Assembly (NCBI GenBank): GCA_009838625.1
Contig: VXRG01000150.1
Span: 1-43,326, forward strand
DNA: 43,326 bases
Origin: Caldilineaceae bacterium SB0664_bin_27
Lineage (GTDB): Bacteria; Chloroflexota; Anaerolineae; Caldilineales; Caldilineaceae
Reading direction: 5' to 3'
Made by a program: the position numbers and the translations under genes. Position 1 is the stretch's first letter. The number at the start of each line of letters is the position of its first letter. The notes below the pieces were generated by a model, which saw only the letters and a list, made by a program, of their open reading frames with translations, made no database searches and was not told the DNA's origin. This document shows positions 16,694 to 26,235 of this stretch, in pieces.

Positions 16694-18145
16694 CTAGTTC
16701 GTTTGTAAACTCTTCTCCAGGTCGGACAAGCTTGTAAACCAGCGCACGCGGCCCATAAAGTGCGCCAGATCGTCGCTCTCTGCGCGGAGCCGCTGTAACA
16801 TCGGACCTATTGGATCAGATGCAGCGCCTTCGGTCCCGTAGCTGCCGTGGAAAGCAAAGTATGCCTGATTCAACACGCGTAAGGGATACCCGTTCGCGAC
16901 CAAGAACTGCCTGCGGCCTTCCATGTACGTTTCGGCAGCCTCAACCAGCCCCGCTTCCAACAATGTATCCACGTGCAGCCTCGTCTCCCGCATTGCCCGC
17001 TGAAACTCGAACGGCAGCGGCCGGCCGTATCGCTCCCATCGACTTTGCTCCAGCTCGTATGTCTGCGACCAAATATCGGCTGGGCACCAGACGCAGAACC
17101 CGTCCTCAATCGACCGACTTGACACTTCCGCAGCCGGCCGAAACCTGTCATAGAGACGCCGAGTCAACCGGCCGGCGATTTCGGCGCCCACGATTTCTGC
17201 TACTGTTTCGTTGAGTGTCGTTGCATCGTCGCTGCTCGCGTAGCGCAGACCCAAAGGGAAAAGAAAGAGATAGTGGTGCACCCACTCATGGGCAATTGTC
17301 TCCAAAACCCAGTCGAGGGATCTGCTTTCCACGACCATTGCGGGAAAGACGGCCATACCTCCAATCCGTGAAATATGCGCGCTGAGATCGGTGCGATCTT
17401 CAATGGCGTGTTCGCTCGCTTCAAGCTTGCCCGGATTATACTCGGCCTGAAGAACGCGCGAGTGGACGGTAGAGATCCGGTCGCGCGGGCTTACCGTCAG
17501 TTTCAGCGGGGGTTCGATAAAGACGAACTGCACAGGGGGCCATACGAGGCCGGGCAGCCCCAGGCCTGCCCTCCGAATCTCCTCTTGAATCTGTCGTTGC
17601 AGGACCGACTCCACGATTGAACGATCTTCCGACTGTTGGCGACGCAATGCGGCCAACTCCCGACTCGTCTCTACTACCTCTGGAAAATGTATGGCAGCGC
17701 CTTTTGCGCCACCAGCAGGCTTCGTTCCCGGTTGCCCATGCCCTGAAGTAGGCACTGCAGTGCCTACTTCTGTGAGATCGGTTGCTACAGGAGCCTCTTC
17801 TTCGATCAGTCGCTTGAGCTTCCCCTCTTTATCTCCGATCCACTTCGCCCGTTCAAAGTATGCGAGCACCAGTCTCACCTGGGCTTCTTCGTCCAGACCG
17901 TCATGCAGCGACTTCTCCCCTCCGAAGACGATCCCGCTTAAGGCATTCAGTTCCCAGGCGAGAAAGTTGAAGTCGGGCAAAGCAACTGCCGACTTGATGA
18001 TTTGGTGGTGCGTGGGGACCAAGCGGGGAACGCTCCCGTCGACAAGCAGCAGGGCAAGCAGGAGCGCGATGGCCGTCCAGATACTCCTTCTCAGGAAGGC
18101 CAGGCTAAAGGACAGGTTCAATTCGGAAGACGTCAGGGTAAACAC
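16694..18145 (-). CDS. Membrane-anchored putative zinc metallopeptidase (HEWVH)
   Basis: The 483-residue protein belongs to no family I recognise by name. An N-terminal hydrophobic segment (about 21-37, SIWTAIALLLALLLVDG) suggests a signal anchor. A gluzincin-type site is visible: H286-E287-W-V-H290, followed by N312-E313-T-V-A-E316, where E313 or E316 could be the third zinc ligand. Between the two lies a low-complexity stretch (about 120-150) that includes residues encoded by a perfect 26-bp palindrome (17745-17770). The start is GTG at 18145 with a poor ribosome site, so the first residues are uncertain. It follows murJ by 94 nt on the same strand. A peptidase acting at or outside the membrane is inference from the motif. 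Confidence 0.65.
   Translation of the reverse strand: MFTLTSSELNLSFSLAFLRRSIWTAIALLLALLLVDGSVPRLVPTHHQIIKSAVALPDFNFLAWELNALSGIVFGGEKSLHDGLDEEAQVRLVLAYFERAKWIGDKEGKLKRLIEEEAPVATDLTEVGTAVPTSGHGQPGTKPAGGAKGAAIHFPEVVETSRELAALRRQQSEDRSIVESVLQRQIQEEIRRAGLGLPGLVWPPVQFVFIEPPLKLTVSPRDRISTVHSRVLQAEYNPGKLEASEHAIEDRTDLSAHISRIGGMAVFPAMVVESRSLDWVLETIAHEWVHHYLFLFPLGLRYASSDDATTLNETVAEIVGAEIAGRLTRRLYDRFRPAAEVSSRSIEDGFCVWCPADIWSQTYELEQSRWERYGRPLPFEFQRAMRETRLHVDTLLEAGLVEAAETYMEGRRQFLVANGYPLRVLNQAYFAFHGSYGTEGAASDPIGPMLQRLRAESDDLAHFMGRVRWFTSLSDLEKSLQTN
17745..17770. repeat. Perfect 26-bp palindrome inside a coding region
   Basis: The half-site GAAGTAGGCACTG (17745-17757) is followed directly by its exact reverse complement (17758-17770). 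On the minus strand it encodes part of TEVGTAVPTSG within a low-complexity linker of the HEWVH protein. A perfect inverted repeat of this length with no spacer is far beyond chance and looks like a REP- or MITE-derived sequence inserted in frame. Confidence 0.7.
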
Positions 18146-18239
18146 GGCGGAATAGAAGTAAACTCAGGAGTCCCTCCTCCAAAGGGACGATGCGCCATAC
18201 AGGGATGCCTCTGCAACAGAGGATCTTGAGAGCTTGGAG

Positions 18240-19961
18240 TCACCGCTCACTTTCTCTCTTCAGACCACCCAGCCGCAGTGCGGTCCGGTACAGTTGCCAC
18301 GCTTCGGGTTGGCGGGCAAGCAGCAACGCGCCAGCGTAGGCCAGGGCACCGCCCGCGCCGCCGACAACAATCCGCAAAATGTCATTCGACAACGTGGGCG
18401 AACCAACAGGTTCCAATAGCGACAACAACCAAGCCATCACCAGTCCCATAGCCGCGGCCGCCCCTGCGACAGCCGCGACCGTGCGGACGTTGGGCCCTAC
18501 GTCCCGCTCCGGCCCGGATTCCAAGCCGTCCTCCGCACCAGATGGAAGCCCGCGCCTCGGGACGGTCTTCAGCTTCCAAACCAGCAACCCAAGCATAACG
18601 ACCGCATGAGCGCCCTGCTTGGCAGTGTCCGCCCAAACAAGGCCCAGAAAGCCCAGCCCTTCCAAGAGGACAAACGCGATGGCCGCATAGACCAGGACAC
18701 TGAGTACGCCCACAAGGGCGGGAAGCAAGGTATCGTTGCGGGCATAGAATGCGTAGATCAGAGGGAAGTCGATCGCTGCAAAAAGCGCGCCCACAAGATA
18801 TATGTGCAGAGCCGACTGCACTTGCGCAGTGTCTACGGCCGTAAACTGCCCCCGCTCGAACATGACTCGCACGGCAGGCTCTGCCAGCAGACCCAGGCCA
18901 ACCAGGAGAGGCACGATCAGCACGATCACCATCCGCAGCCCTCGCGCCAGCGTCGCACGATAGGCGGCTTCGTCGCCGGCGGCGAACTGCTGGCTGAGCC
19001 GGGGCAACGCCGCCAGCGAAATGGCAACACTGATCATCCCAAGCGGCAGCTGCTGCAACGTGGTGGCCTTACTCATCCAGGCGATGCTCTGTACGCCTGT
19101 GCCGCTGGCCAGCCGCCGGTCCAGTCCGACCTGGAACTGTGCCACGATGAGCCCAGCGGCAATCGGCAGATAGAGACGCACGATTCGGGCGAGCGCCGGA
19201 TGGCTCCACTCCACCGTGAACCTGAGACCGGCCCGACGCACGTCCCACGCCATCAATCCGAACTGAAGGGTACTACCTGCCAGTACACCTATCGCCAGGC
19301 TGGCAATGCCGATATGCCCTGCCAAGAGCGGCGCCGCGACTACGATTCCAAGGTTGTAGAGGGCGGCGGCAAGGGCAGGCAGGCTGAATCGCTGGAGCGC
19401 AAACAAGACGGCCGTCAACAGTCCGGCCATCGAGAGAAGCCAGACGACAGGCGCCATCAGACGCAGAAGGCGCGACGTCAAAGGAAGCAGAGTCGGATCA
19501 AAGTCGTCGAGTCCCCCGGCAAGCAGCGCGGCAACCTGGGGAGCAAAGACGAAGGTCAGAAGGGCCAGCCCCGCCAGAGACACGACCGCAAGGCTGAGCA
19601 GCGCGCCCACAAGCCGAACGAGCTCGGGATTCGGTCCAGTCTCTGTGACTTTGGCGGGGGGTTCCCCTTTCTCAGGTCCGGGTTCCCGGTCACGGTCTTC
19701 CCGGGCATAGTCGCTCAAAACGGGGACGAGGGCCGCGCTCAGCATGCCGCCGACGAGAAAGTCATACAGCATCTTGGGCACGGTACCGGCTACGGTAAAG
19801 GCGCTGACTAGCCCGGTTGCCCCAAAATAGCTGGCGATCACCATTTCCCGGACGAGACCGAGAATACGGCTGGCAACCGCGCCGATCGACAAGAGAGAGG
19901 CGCTGCGAGCCAGTGCCGGGGAGGATTGATGTTGGGGCGTCGAACTGCGAGGTGGCGGCAC
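18240..19961 (-). CDS. murJ: Lipid II flippase MurJ (MviN family)
   Basis: The 573-residue polytopic protein carries the MurJ start pattern [27 protein letters not shown], with the Arg-bearing RILGLVRE loop, and many membrane segments, consistent with the 14-helix MOP-superfamily flippase. Family blocks such as [18 protein letters not shown] and [11 protein letters not shown] are present. MurJ moves lipid-linked peptidoglycan precursor across the cytoplasmic membrane. A hydrophilic insert (about 86-112, acidic and Pro-rich) and a second at about 480-500 are longer than usual. The start is GTG at 19961. The gene lies 105 nt downstream of trxB and 94 nt upstream of the HEWVH gene on the same strand. 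Confidence 0.92.
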   Translation of the reverse strand: MPPPRSSTPQHQSSPALARSASLLSIGAVASRILGLVREMVIASYFGATGLVSAFTVAGTVPKMLYDFLVGGMLSAALVPVLSDYAREDRDREPGPEKGEPPAKVTETGPNPELVRLVGALLSLAVVSLAGLALLTFVFAPQVAALLAGGLDDFDPTLLPLTSRLLRLMAPVVWLLSMAGLLTAVLFALQRFSLPALAAALYNLGIVVAAPLLAGHIGIASLAIGVLAGSTLQFGLMAWDVRRAGLRFTVEWSHPALARIVRLYLPIAAGLIVAQFQVGLDRRLASGTGVQSIAWMSKATTLQQLPLGMISVAISLAALPRLSQQFAAGDEAAYRATLARGLRMVIVLIVPLLVGLGLLAEPAVRVMFERGQFTAVDTAQVQSALHIYLVGALFAAIDFPLIYAFYARNDTLLPALVGVLSVLVYAAIAFVLLEGLGFLGLVWADTAKQGAHAVVMLGLLVWKLKTVPRRGLPSGAEDGLESGPERDVGPNVRTVAAVAGAAAAMGLVMAWLLSLLEPVGSPTLSNDILRIVVGGAGGALAYAGALLLARQPEAWQLYRTALRLGGLKRESER

Positions 19962-20066
19962 TACGGGTTCAATCCTCTGCCCGTCATGAGGCCTTGGCTT
20001 TTGGCAGGAATCTGCCGCAGCACCGCTTTGGCTTGTTCATTTTCTGGGCGGCCGCCAAGGCGGAAC

Positions 20067-21158
20067 TCAGTCCGCAGCCACCAGCTCTGCCGGCTTGGGT
20101 ACGCCAGGCGTGGGCCAGGCCCGCGGATCCTCGTTCAGATCGGGCAGACCCTCGGCTTCCAACGAAGCCAGGAACTTCTCCGCCTGCATTGCCGCAGCGC
20201 ATCCCTGTCCAACACTGGTGGCGACCTGTTTGAAGACCTTGTCGGCGATCTCTCCAGCGGCAAAGACGCCAGGGATATTTGTGCGCGTGAACGGGTCGGC
20301 GATCAGATGCCCGTCCTCGTCCAGGTCCAGTTTGCCGTGATAGAGGTCGTTGTTGGGGATGTGGCCGATGTAAACGAAAACTCCGTCGGTGGCGATTTCG
20401 CCCTCGCCGCCATTCTGCGTGTCCTGTGTGGTGACACCGGAAACGACTCCATTCTCGTTCCCGTTGATCGACGTCACGACTGTATTCCACACAAAGTCGA
20501 TCTTGTCATGATCAAAGGCACGACTCTGCAGAATCTTACTTGCGCGCAGCTCATCCCGCCGGTGAATCACCTTCACATTGGTGGCGAACTTGGTCAGGAA
20601 GAGGCCCTCTTCCAGCGCGCTGTCGCCTCCGCCCACGACCACCAGCTCTTTGCCCCGGAAGAAGAACCCGTCACAGGTCGCGCAGTAACTGACTCCCTTG
20701 CCGGTATACTCCTGCTCGCCGGGAACCTCCAGGAAGCGCGGGCGGGCGCCGGTGCAGAGAATTAACGACTTGGCCCGGTACTCCTTGCTCTGGGCGGTTC
20801 GCACCGTAAAGGGATGCTCGTCTAAGACGATCTCCGTGACGTGATCGTATGCAACCACACAGCCGAAGCGCTCGGCCTGGGCTTTGAATTTTTCCACCAG
20901 ATCAGGTCCGCTCAGCCCTTCGGGAAAGCCGGGATAGTTTTCGACCTCGTAAGTAATGCTGACCTGGCCGCCGTAGTCGTCGCCGGTTATCAGAAGTGGT
21001 TCCAGGTTGGCCCGCGCTGCGTAAAGGCCAGCAGTCCACCCGGCCGGCCCGCTGCCGATCACGATCACTTCGTGCAGCGTGTCCTCTTCTCCCGCCTTGC
21101 CGGAAGCGGCACCAGTGCCGTTCGACATCGTTGCGCCGTTCTGATTCGATTCACCCAT
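20067..21158 (-). CDS. trxB: Thioredoxin-disulfide reductase
   Basis: The 363-residue flavoprotein has the FAD-binding G35-S-G-P-A-G40 motif, the redox pair C159-A-T-C162 and the NADPH-binding GGGDSA at 176-181. The second FAD motif near the C-terminus reads [10 protein letters not shown], where Glu302-Ile stands for the usual Asp-Val. It reduces thioredoxin with NADPH in the cytoplasm. An N-terminal extension of about 28 residues precedes the core; an AGGAG site 7 nt before the ATG at 21158 supports this start, with M11 as an alternative. It lies in a minus-strand housekeeping run with lysZ, lysJ/argD, VOC and murJ. Confidence 0.93.
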   Translation of the reverse strand: MGESNQNGATMSNGTGAASGKAGEEDTLHEVIVIGSGPAGWTAGLYAARANLEPLLITGDDYGGQVSITYEVENYPGFPEGLSGPDLVEKFKAQAERFGCVVAYDHVTEIVLDEHPFTVRTAQSKEYRAKSLILCTGARPRFLEVPGEQEYTGKGVSYCATCDGFFFRGKELVVVGGGDSALEEGLFLTKFATNVKVIHRRDELRASKILQSRAFDHDKIDFVWNTVVTSINGNENGVVSGVTTQDTQNGGEGEIATDGVFVYIGHIPNNDLYHGKLDLDEDGHLIADPFTRTNIPGVFAAGEIADKVFKQVATSVGQGCAAAMQAEKFLASLEAEGLPDLNEDPRAWPTPGVPKPAELVAAD

Positions 21159-21378
21159 TCTCTGACTCCTGCGTAACTGTTAGGTTACCTGCCAACCTGG
21201 GGAAAGAGAGAAGAAGTGCTACTTCCTCTGAAACCAGGAACCCCCATTCGGCAACAGGCAACCATCTAAACTTCCGGATCTTGAATAAGGCAATCCATTG
21301 CACTCTTCTTTACAACATTATCGCTTTTCGTTCAGATCAATTCTGGGTTCCCGCACCCAATTGAAGTCTTCCGGGAGG

Positions 21379-21771
21379 CTAACCTGCCGCAACTTGCTGG
21401 ATCTGGATCACGTTTCCGCAAGTATCGTCGAAGGAAGCGATAGAATAGGTACCGTAGTCCGTCGGTTCGACTATGAACTCTACGCCCAGCTCTGTCAGTC
21501 TCTCATATTCCGCCTGGACGTCATCGACGCCAAGGGAGGTGGCGGGGATGCCCTGGTCGAAAATCGCCTTCTGATACTGTTTGGCGGCAGGGTTTTCGTT
21601 AGGTTCCAGCAGAAATTCCGTGCCGTCCGGGTCGTCTGGAGATACAACGGTCAACCACCTGAATTCACCTACGGGAACATCCTCCTTCTTCACAAAACCC
21701 AGGACGTCCGTATAGAAGGCCAACGCCTTTGCCTGATCATCTACAAATACGCCGCTATAAATGATTCTCAT
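21379..21771 (-). CDS. VOC (glyoxalase/bleomycin-resistance fold) family protein
   Basis: The 130-residue protein shows the paired beta-alpha-beta-beta-beta pattern of the VOC superfamily, with FYTDVLGF at 19-26 and DTCGNVIQIQ near the end. The first strand reads IYSGVFVDD, without the metal-binding His seen in true glyoxalases, so a metal-dependent lyase role is doubtful. GAGG 7 nt before the ATG at 21771 and family length both favour this start; the frame itself runs further upstream into the aminotransferase gene. It lies 37 nt after that gene and is likely co-transcribed with it. Confidence 0.8.
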   Translation of the reverse strand: MRIIYSGVFVDDQAKALAFYTDVLGFVKKEDVPVGEFRWLTVVSPDDPDGTEFLLEPNENPAAKQYQKAIFDQGIPATSLGVDDVQAEYERLTELGVEFIVEPTDYGTYSIASFDDTCGNVIQIQQVAAG

Positions 21772-21808
21772 GGTCAATCCTCTTTCGATAGGGGTACAGT
21801 TTCCAAGG

Positions 21809-23008
21809 TCAAGTTGCATCCGGCAAGGTGGCTGCGACAGCCTCAACAGCCTTCTCGATCTCCTCGTCACTGATAATCAGTGGCGGGAGCAGACGGAGAA
21901 CAGTTGAACCGGCGGGCAGCGCCAATACGCCGTGCTCCTCCATCAGTGTCTTCAGAAAGGGTACGGCCTTTGTGCGAAGATCAATGCCAATGAGAAGCCC
22001 CTTGCCGCGGATTTCGCGAACGACTCTGCGCGAGCCGACCGCCGCCTCCAGAGCTTCCCACAAGCGCCTGCCCGCCCTCTCCGCCTGTTCAATCAGTCCG
22101 TCCTGGTACACGCTCAGCGCGGCGATGCCGGCCGCGCAAGCCAGAGGATTGCCTCCAAAAGTGCTGCCGTGCGCCCCGGCGAAGAGACTCTCCTGAATCT
22201 GCTCCGTGTAGACGGTTGCGCCCATTGGGAATCCACCGCCCAACCCCTTGGCCAGGGCGATAATGTCCGGCTCGAGGTCGAAGTGCTGAAAGCTGAACCA
22301 GCGGCCAGTGCGTCCGAAGCCAGTCTGGACCTCGTCGATGACAAGCAGCGCGCCGCGCTCCCGGCAGAGCTCCTGGGCGGCTGCCAGGAATTCAGCAGTT
22401 CCTTCGTGCACGCCTCCCTCGGCCTGTATGATCTCCAGCACGACGGCGGCTGTATCTTCGTCTACGGCCTCTCTGAGCTGTTCGACGTTGTTGAAATGAA
22501 CGTGGCTTACGCCGGGCAACAGGGGTTCGAATTTGCGGCGGTATCTCGGGTTCCAGGTAAGGGCCAGCGCCCCCACAGTACGCCCATGGAAGCTGTTGCG
22601 TGTAGCCACGATTCCGCTTCGACCCGTTGCCAGCCGCGCAAACTTTATGGCGCCGTCGATCGCTTCGGCGCCGCTGTTGCCCAAAAAGGCGCGTGTCAGG
22701 TGGTCGGGCGTAACCGAAATCAACTTTTCCAGAAAACTTGCGCGCGTGTCGTTGTGGAAGAAGTTGGGACAGGCGTGCATGCGGCCGGCCTGCTCCTGAA
22801 GGGCGGCAGTCAGAACAGGGTGGCCGTAACCCAGCATGGCCACACCTTGAGAGGAGGTCATGTCGAGGAAGCGCCGGCCCTCGCTGTCTATCATCCAGCA
22901 GCCTTCGCCAGCCACCATGACGGTTTCCCCGCGACGGGGAACTACGCCCGACTCATAGGATTGCGTATTGCTTACCGCGAACTGCGTATCTGTGATTGTT
23001 GCCGTCAT
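21809..23008 (-). CDS. Acetylornithine/LysW-type aminotransferase (ArgD/LysJ family)
   Basis: The 399-residue class-III PLP aminotransferase matches ArgD/LysJ proteins in length and motifs: [18 protein letters not shown] for phosphate binding, D225 ([13 protein letters not shown]) for the pyridine nitrogen and K254 ([14 protein letters not shown]) for the Schiff base. It should transaminate the semialdehyde of acetylated or LysW-bound glutamate/aminoadipate, giving the ornithine or lysine precursor. The kinase gene just upstream (111 nt) is of the LysW-carrier type (LysZ), so the LysJ assignment is plausible, but lysW, lysX and lysY are not in the window. The arginine versus lysine role cannot be decided here. 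Confidence 0.88.
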   Translation of the reverse strand: MTATITDTQFAVSNTQSYESGVVPRRGETVMVAGEGCWMIDSEGRRFLDMTSSQGVAMLGYGHPVLTAALQEQAGRMHACPNFFHNDTRASFLEKLISVTPDHLTRAFLGNSGAEAIDGAIKFARLATGRSGIVATRNSFHGRTVGALALTWNPRYRRKFEPLLPGVSHVHFNNVEQLREAVDEDTAAVVLEIIQAEGGVHEGTAEFLAAAQELCRERGALLVIDEVQTGFGRTGRWFSFQHFDLEPDIIALAKGLGGGFPMGATVYTEQIQESLFAGAHGSTFGGNPLACAAGIAALSVYQDGLIEQAERAGRRLWEALEAAVGSRRVVREIRGKGLLIGIDLRTKAVPFLKTLMEEHGVLALPAGSTVLRLLPPLIISDEEIEKAVEAVAATLPDAT

Positions 23009-23119
23009 ATCCGTTCACTAACTGTGCGAATCTATTTTTGGGCTTGTCTATTGGGCTCTCAATTGATGTCGGTTGTTTTGGTACTTCCGGCTGTCAGTGG
23101 GTTTCCAATCACTGCCTTC

Positions 23120-23923
23120 TCAAGCAATCTGGGTACCATGTCCATCCAGCGCTCTTCGGATCGGATTCTCGACCCTGCCATCGGCGAAGATCACTTTCTG
23201 GACGCCGGCTTCGACAGCCTCGGCCGCGCCCATCACTTTTTTCTTCATGCGGCCGGCAGCGAACTGCATGAAACTGCCGGCCTGCGCACGCGGAATCTCT
23301 CGAATCAAGGTCGATTCGTCGGGAAACTCCCGCAACAGTCCAGGTACGTCTGACAGAATCACGAGCGCATCAGCGCCGAAGGCTGCGGCAACCATCGCGG
23401 CGGCGCGATCGCCGTCCACGTTAATGGCTTCACCGATGTCGGAGGCGCCGGGCGGGGTCAGCACGGGCAGATAGCCAGCCCGCAGCAGCAAACGAAGGAG
23501 ATCGACATTTACCTGCTCAACCGTGCCCGTCCAGTCATCTCGCAGCACCAGCCGGCGGCCGTTGACCCGGACACGCAGCCTGTCTTTTCTTTTGCCTTCG
23601 AAGATGCGGCCGTCCAGCCCGCTGAGGCCTACGGCATTCACGCCGGCCCGCTGCAACTTTTCCACCCACATCTTGTTGAGCTGACCGCAGTAGACCATCT
23701 CGAAGATTTCCAAGGTGCGACGGTCTGTGCGCCGGCTCTCGAAGCCGCTCTCGCTGGTTACGAATTCCGGCGGATGGCCCAAAGCCTCGGCGACTTCGTT
23801 GGTCGTTTCGGCTCCGCCGTGCACGAGGACCAGCTCCCTGCCAGCCTTGTGCAAAGCCACGATATCTTCCACGGTCGCGTCTATATTGAGTTCTTTGCCG
23901 CCACCTACTTTAACAACCAGCAT
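23120..23923 (-). CDS. lysZ: [LysW]-aminoadipate/glutamate kinase
   Basis: The product is an amino-acid kinase fold protein of the LysZ branch rather than ordinary ArgB. Signs are VVKVGGG at the start, LVLVHGGAETTNEVAEALGH, LEIFEMVYCGQLNK, AVGLSGLDGRIF and GRMKKKVMGAAEAVEAG near the end. It phosphorylates the side-chain carboxylate of aminoadipate or glutamate carried on LysW. The family start fits the ATG at 23923 (267 residues). A TTG at 23950 with AGGG 5 nt upstream is a real alternative that adds nine residues. It lies 71 nt after the DUF4432 gene and 111 nt before the aminotransferase. Confidence 0.88.
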   Translation of the reverse strand: MLVVKVGGGKELNIDATVEDIVALHKAGRELVLVHGGAETTNEVAEALGHPPEFVTSESGFESRRTDRRTLEIFEMVYCGQLNKMWVEKLQRAGVNAVGLSGLDGRIFEGKRKDRLRVRVNGRRLVLRDDWTGTVEQVNVDLLRLLLRAGYLPVLTPPGASDIGEAINVDGDRAAAMVAAAFGADALVILSDVPGLLREFPDESTLIREIPRAQAGSFMQFAAGRMKKKVMGAAEAVEAGVQKVIFADGRVENPIRRALDGHGTQIA

Positions 23924-23994
23924 CCAGTGTGGCCTTACCAGTTCAAACAATCTTGCCCTGCTAGGCGTTCAGCGATGCAGACGCCGGACGCCCG

Positions 23995-25092
23995 CTAGCC
24001 AATTTCCGCGATCTTCTCTTTGACGGCGCCAACTTCGGCAGCGTCCAATGTCCCCAGTACATAGTCACAACGCCACTCGCCGCCGCCCTCCAACTCTTTC
24101 ACATTGCCTTTGGCCACCTCAGCACTCTTGCCTTCCGGCTCCGCGGTCGAGGGTAGAACCAACCCCAATGCGTCCTTGTCCGGTGTACGGCATATCCAAC
24201 GGACGCCAATCGGCAACTGGTCTGGTCGGTGACGTACGTAGTCTGCGCCACCGTCCGGGTGCACCTGCAGCGTGTGAGCCCAGCCCTGATCGTCCGCGTC
24301 ATAGTCGATACTGAACACCAGTTCCGGGATAAAGGTCATGCTTTCGTCGAAGACATGATGTTCTTCCGGCCTCTCCCCAAGCCGGTCGAGAAAGTCCAGG
24401 TATTCGGGGCCGGTGCTGACGTGGCCGGGAATGCTGCGGCGGACGCGTACTGTCTGTGGCGAAACTTTGGCACTGTAAACGATGCGGCCCCCGTCAACCG
24501 GCTTGAAATTCGCGTGAGCCAGATACATATAGTCCATCGGCGTCTTCTTGCAGTTGCGGCAGCAAAGTGAAACGTGCACCTCTTTTGCGCCCGCGTACAG
24601 TTTGACCAGCGGCGTCGCAGAATAGTTGTCGGCGAAGGCAACCGTGTGCTGGTAGCGCCCGCCCAAACCGATGTATGCGCCGCCTTCGTCTTCCCCTGAG
24701 ACGAGCCAGGCGTGCTGATATACGGCGTTGGGCAGCTCCCCGTGGAGGGGATGGTCGTCCTCTTCGGTGGGCACTCCCATCGCCGTGAATCCGCAGTGGA
24801 GCAGGAACCCACCGTACGTCTGCAGATAGTCGCTCGTTGGCCGCGGCTGGTCTAACATGGACTTCATGGTGACGTTTCTGCCGCCAAAGTTTGCCGACCA
24901 GATCTGCTGCCCCTGAAAGGGCAACATGACCAGCTCGCTGACACCGTTTTCGAGCTGGACGGCCGCGACACCGCTGTCATACTGAAAAAGCGTTGCCTTG
25001 AGCGGACCGCTCTCAAGAAACAGCCGCTTCTTCTCCGAGAAGAAGCGGGGATCCAGTGAAACTCTTGTTGACTTAAGAGAACTGTCAGACAT
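23995..25092 (-). CDS. DUF4432 aldose-1-epimerase-like protein
   Basis: The 365-residue protein resembles DUF4432 members of the galactose-mutarotase-like beta-sandwich superfamily. It has PFQGQQIWSANFGG near residue 60, LLHCGFTAMGVP and HPLHGELPNAVY at about 97-124, and a late VRWICRTPDKDALGLVLPST strand pair. Histidines at the HGELPN block would line a sugar pocket. It should bind or epimerise a sugar or sugar-like ligand; the ligand is unknown. It is the first gene of the minus-strand run that continues into lysZ, and it is divergent from the TrkA-like gene at 25282 (189 nt). Confidence 0.8.
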   Translation of the reverse strand: MSDSSLKSTRVSLDPRFFSEKKRLFLESGPLKATLFQYDSGVAAVQLENGVSELVMLPFQGQQIWSANFGGRNVTMKSMLDQPRPTSDYLQTYGGFLLHCGFTAMGVPTEEDDHPLHGELPNAVYQHAWLVSGEDEGGAYIGLGGRYQHTVAFADNYSATPLVKLYAGAKEVHVSLCCRNCKKTPMDYMYLAHANFKPVDGGRIVYSAKVSPQTVRVRRSIPGHVSTGPEYLDFLDRLGERPEEHHVFDESMTFIPELVFSIDYDADDQGWAHTLQVHPDGGADYVRHRPDQLPIGVRWICRTPDKDALGLVLPSTAEPEGKSAEVAKGNVKELEGGGEWRCDYVLGTLDAAEVGAVKEKIAEIG

Positions 25093-25204
25093 TCCCGGAC
25101 TCGTCTTTCCTCTGAAGAGGATTTTAACCCAAGCTCGCCGCGCTTGATTCTGGCGAATGGTATCACGAGATGCGCCGATTGAAAAGGTTTTGACCCCGGT
25201 GCTA

Positions 25205-25213
25205 TGCTATAAT
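25205..25213 (+). promoter_or_regulatory. Extended -10 promoter for the trkA-like/hisD/hisC unit
   Basis: TGC followed by a perfect TATAAT (25208-25213) forms an extended -10 element. No good -35 is present at 17 nt; TTGACC at 25190 is only 12 nt away. Transcription would start near 25220, about 60 nt before the GTG of the TrkA-like gene. Confidence 0.5.
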
Positions 25214-25255
25214 GCGGACATTATTTCACTGCCAAGAGGACGGGCGGAGTATTAT

Positions 25256-25303
25256 ATGCCCTGGACGAGGCGGACGACTAAGTGGCAGCGAGCATACAGA
25301 TAA
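25256..25303 (+). other. Possible 15-codon leader ORF overlapping the TrkA-like start
   Basis: An ATG at 25256 has GGCGGAG with 6-nt spacing, better than the site before the downstream GTG. It encodes MPWTRRTTKWQRAYR and stops at 25303, running across the GTG start at 25282 in another frame. It could be a regulatory leader, or chance. Confidence 0.3.
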
Positions 25304-26169
25304 AGCAGTCAACTGAAGATGAGGAGCCGGGCAGGTTATCTCCGCCAGAGGAACGCACTACCTCCTCTTGGGGGCGATTGTTGCGGATAGGTCGGATTCC
25401 GGGCAGGTTCATTCGCTCTCTATTGCCATTTGCCGCCCAGACATCATCACCTGCGCCGGCAGCGAGGGAGGAGCAAGCTTCCCAGGAAACTGCCAGCTAC
25501 TCACCCTTCAGGAGAAGGGGACGCGAATCGGAGTTTGTTGTTATCGGTCTGGGCCGCTTTGGCACTGCGGTCGCAAGCACGCTTGTCGAGAACGGCCGGA
25601 CCGTTCTGGCCATCGACTCGGACCATGAACGCGTGCAGGCTCTCAGCGGCGAACTTCCTCACGTTGTGCAGTTGGATGCGACCAACATTGACGCCCTTCG
25701 GCAGGCTGGCGTAGAAACATTCGATACCGGACTTGTCTGTATCGGCACTGATTTTGAGAACAACCTGCTGGCCACCGTTCTGCTGAGGCAACTGGGGGTT
25801 CAGCGCGTGATTGCAAAAGCCCTGACGATAACGCAAAGAGAGATCCTGTTGAAGGTAGGCGCCGACGAGGTGATCTTGCCGGAACATGAGGCCGGCCGCA
25901 GGTTGGGGCGAATGATGGCCGTCGATCATTTGGTTGACTACCTGGAAGTGAGCAACGACGTCGGCGTCGTGGAACTCCTTGCCCCGCCCAGTACGTGGGA
26001 GCACTCTCTATCCGAGCTGAGCTTGAGGCAAAGGTATGGGCTGACCGTAATCGCCGTGCGGCGAGGTGACGATCTGATTGTCAGTCCGAGCGCCAGTTTT
26101 CAGATCAAAGAGGAAGACATCGTGGTGGTCCTCGGCCGGATGGAAGACGCCGAGCGAATGCGGCAGTAA
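25282..26169 (+). CDS. TrkA-type NAD-binding protein (KTN/RCK plus TrkA-C)
   Basis: The 295-residue protein has an RCK/KTN Rossmann domain at about 84-205 with G89-L-G91-R-F-G94 and the acidic D112 after the second strand (LAIDSD). A TrkA-C domain follows at about 215-295 (VGVVELLAPPSTW...EDIVVVLGRMEDAER). Such proteins gate potassium channels or transporters by binding NAD(H) or nucleotides. An N-terminal extension of 80 residues is unusual; part of it (30-53, WGRLLRIGRIPGRFIRSLLPFAAQ) is a basic amphipathic segment that might touch the membrane. The start is GTG, with an in-frame stop directly upstream. No TrkH/KtrB pore gene is nearby. hisD follows at 66 nt. Confidence 0.82.
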   Translation: MAASIQIKQSTEDEEPGRLSPPEERTTSSWGRLLRIGRIPGRFIRSLLPFAAQTSSPAPAAREEQASQETASYSPFRRRGRESEFVVIGLGRFGTAVASTLVENGRTVLAIDSDHERVQALSGELPHVVQLDATNIDALRQAGVETFDTGLVCIGTDFENNLLATVLLRQLGVQRVIAKALTITQREILLKVGADEVILPEHEAGRRLGRMMAVDHLVDYLEVSNDVGVVELLAPPSTWEHSLSELSLRQRYGLTVIAVRRGDDLIVSPSASFQIKEEDIVVVLGRMEDAERMRQ

Positions 26170-26235
26170 GTAGGTTGAATTAGAACGGGCAATTTTTCGC
26201 CGCTCTCCATTAGCCATCAGTTTCCTATTCATTCG

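Noticed and set aside
19960-19985. CGGGTTCAATCC...CCCG resembling a tRNA T-arm
   Set aside because: No acceptor, D or anticodon arms can be built around it, and it lies at the murJ start.
25190-25213. TTGACC plus TATAAT as a classical promoter
   Set aside because: The spacer is only 12 nt; the TATAAT is better explained as an extended -10 element.
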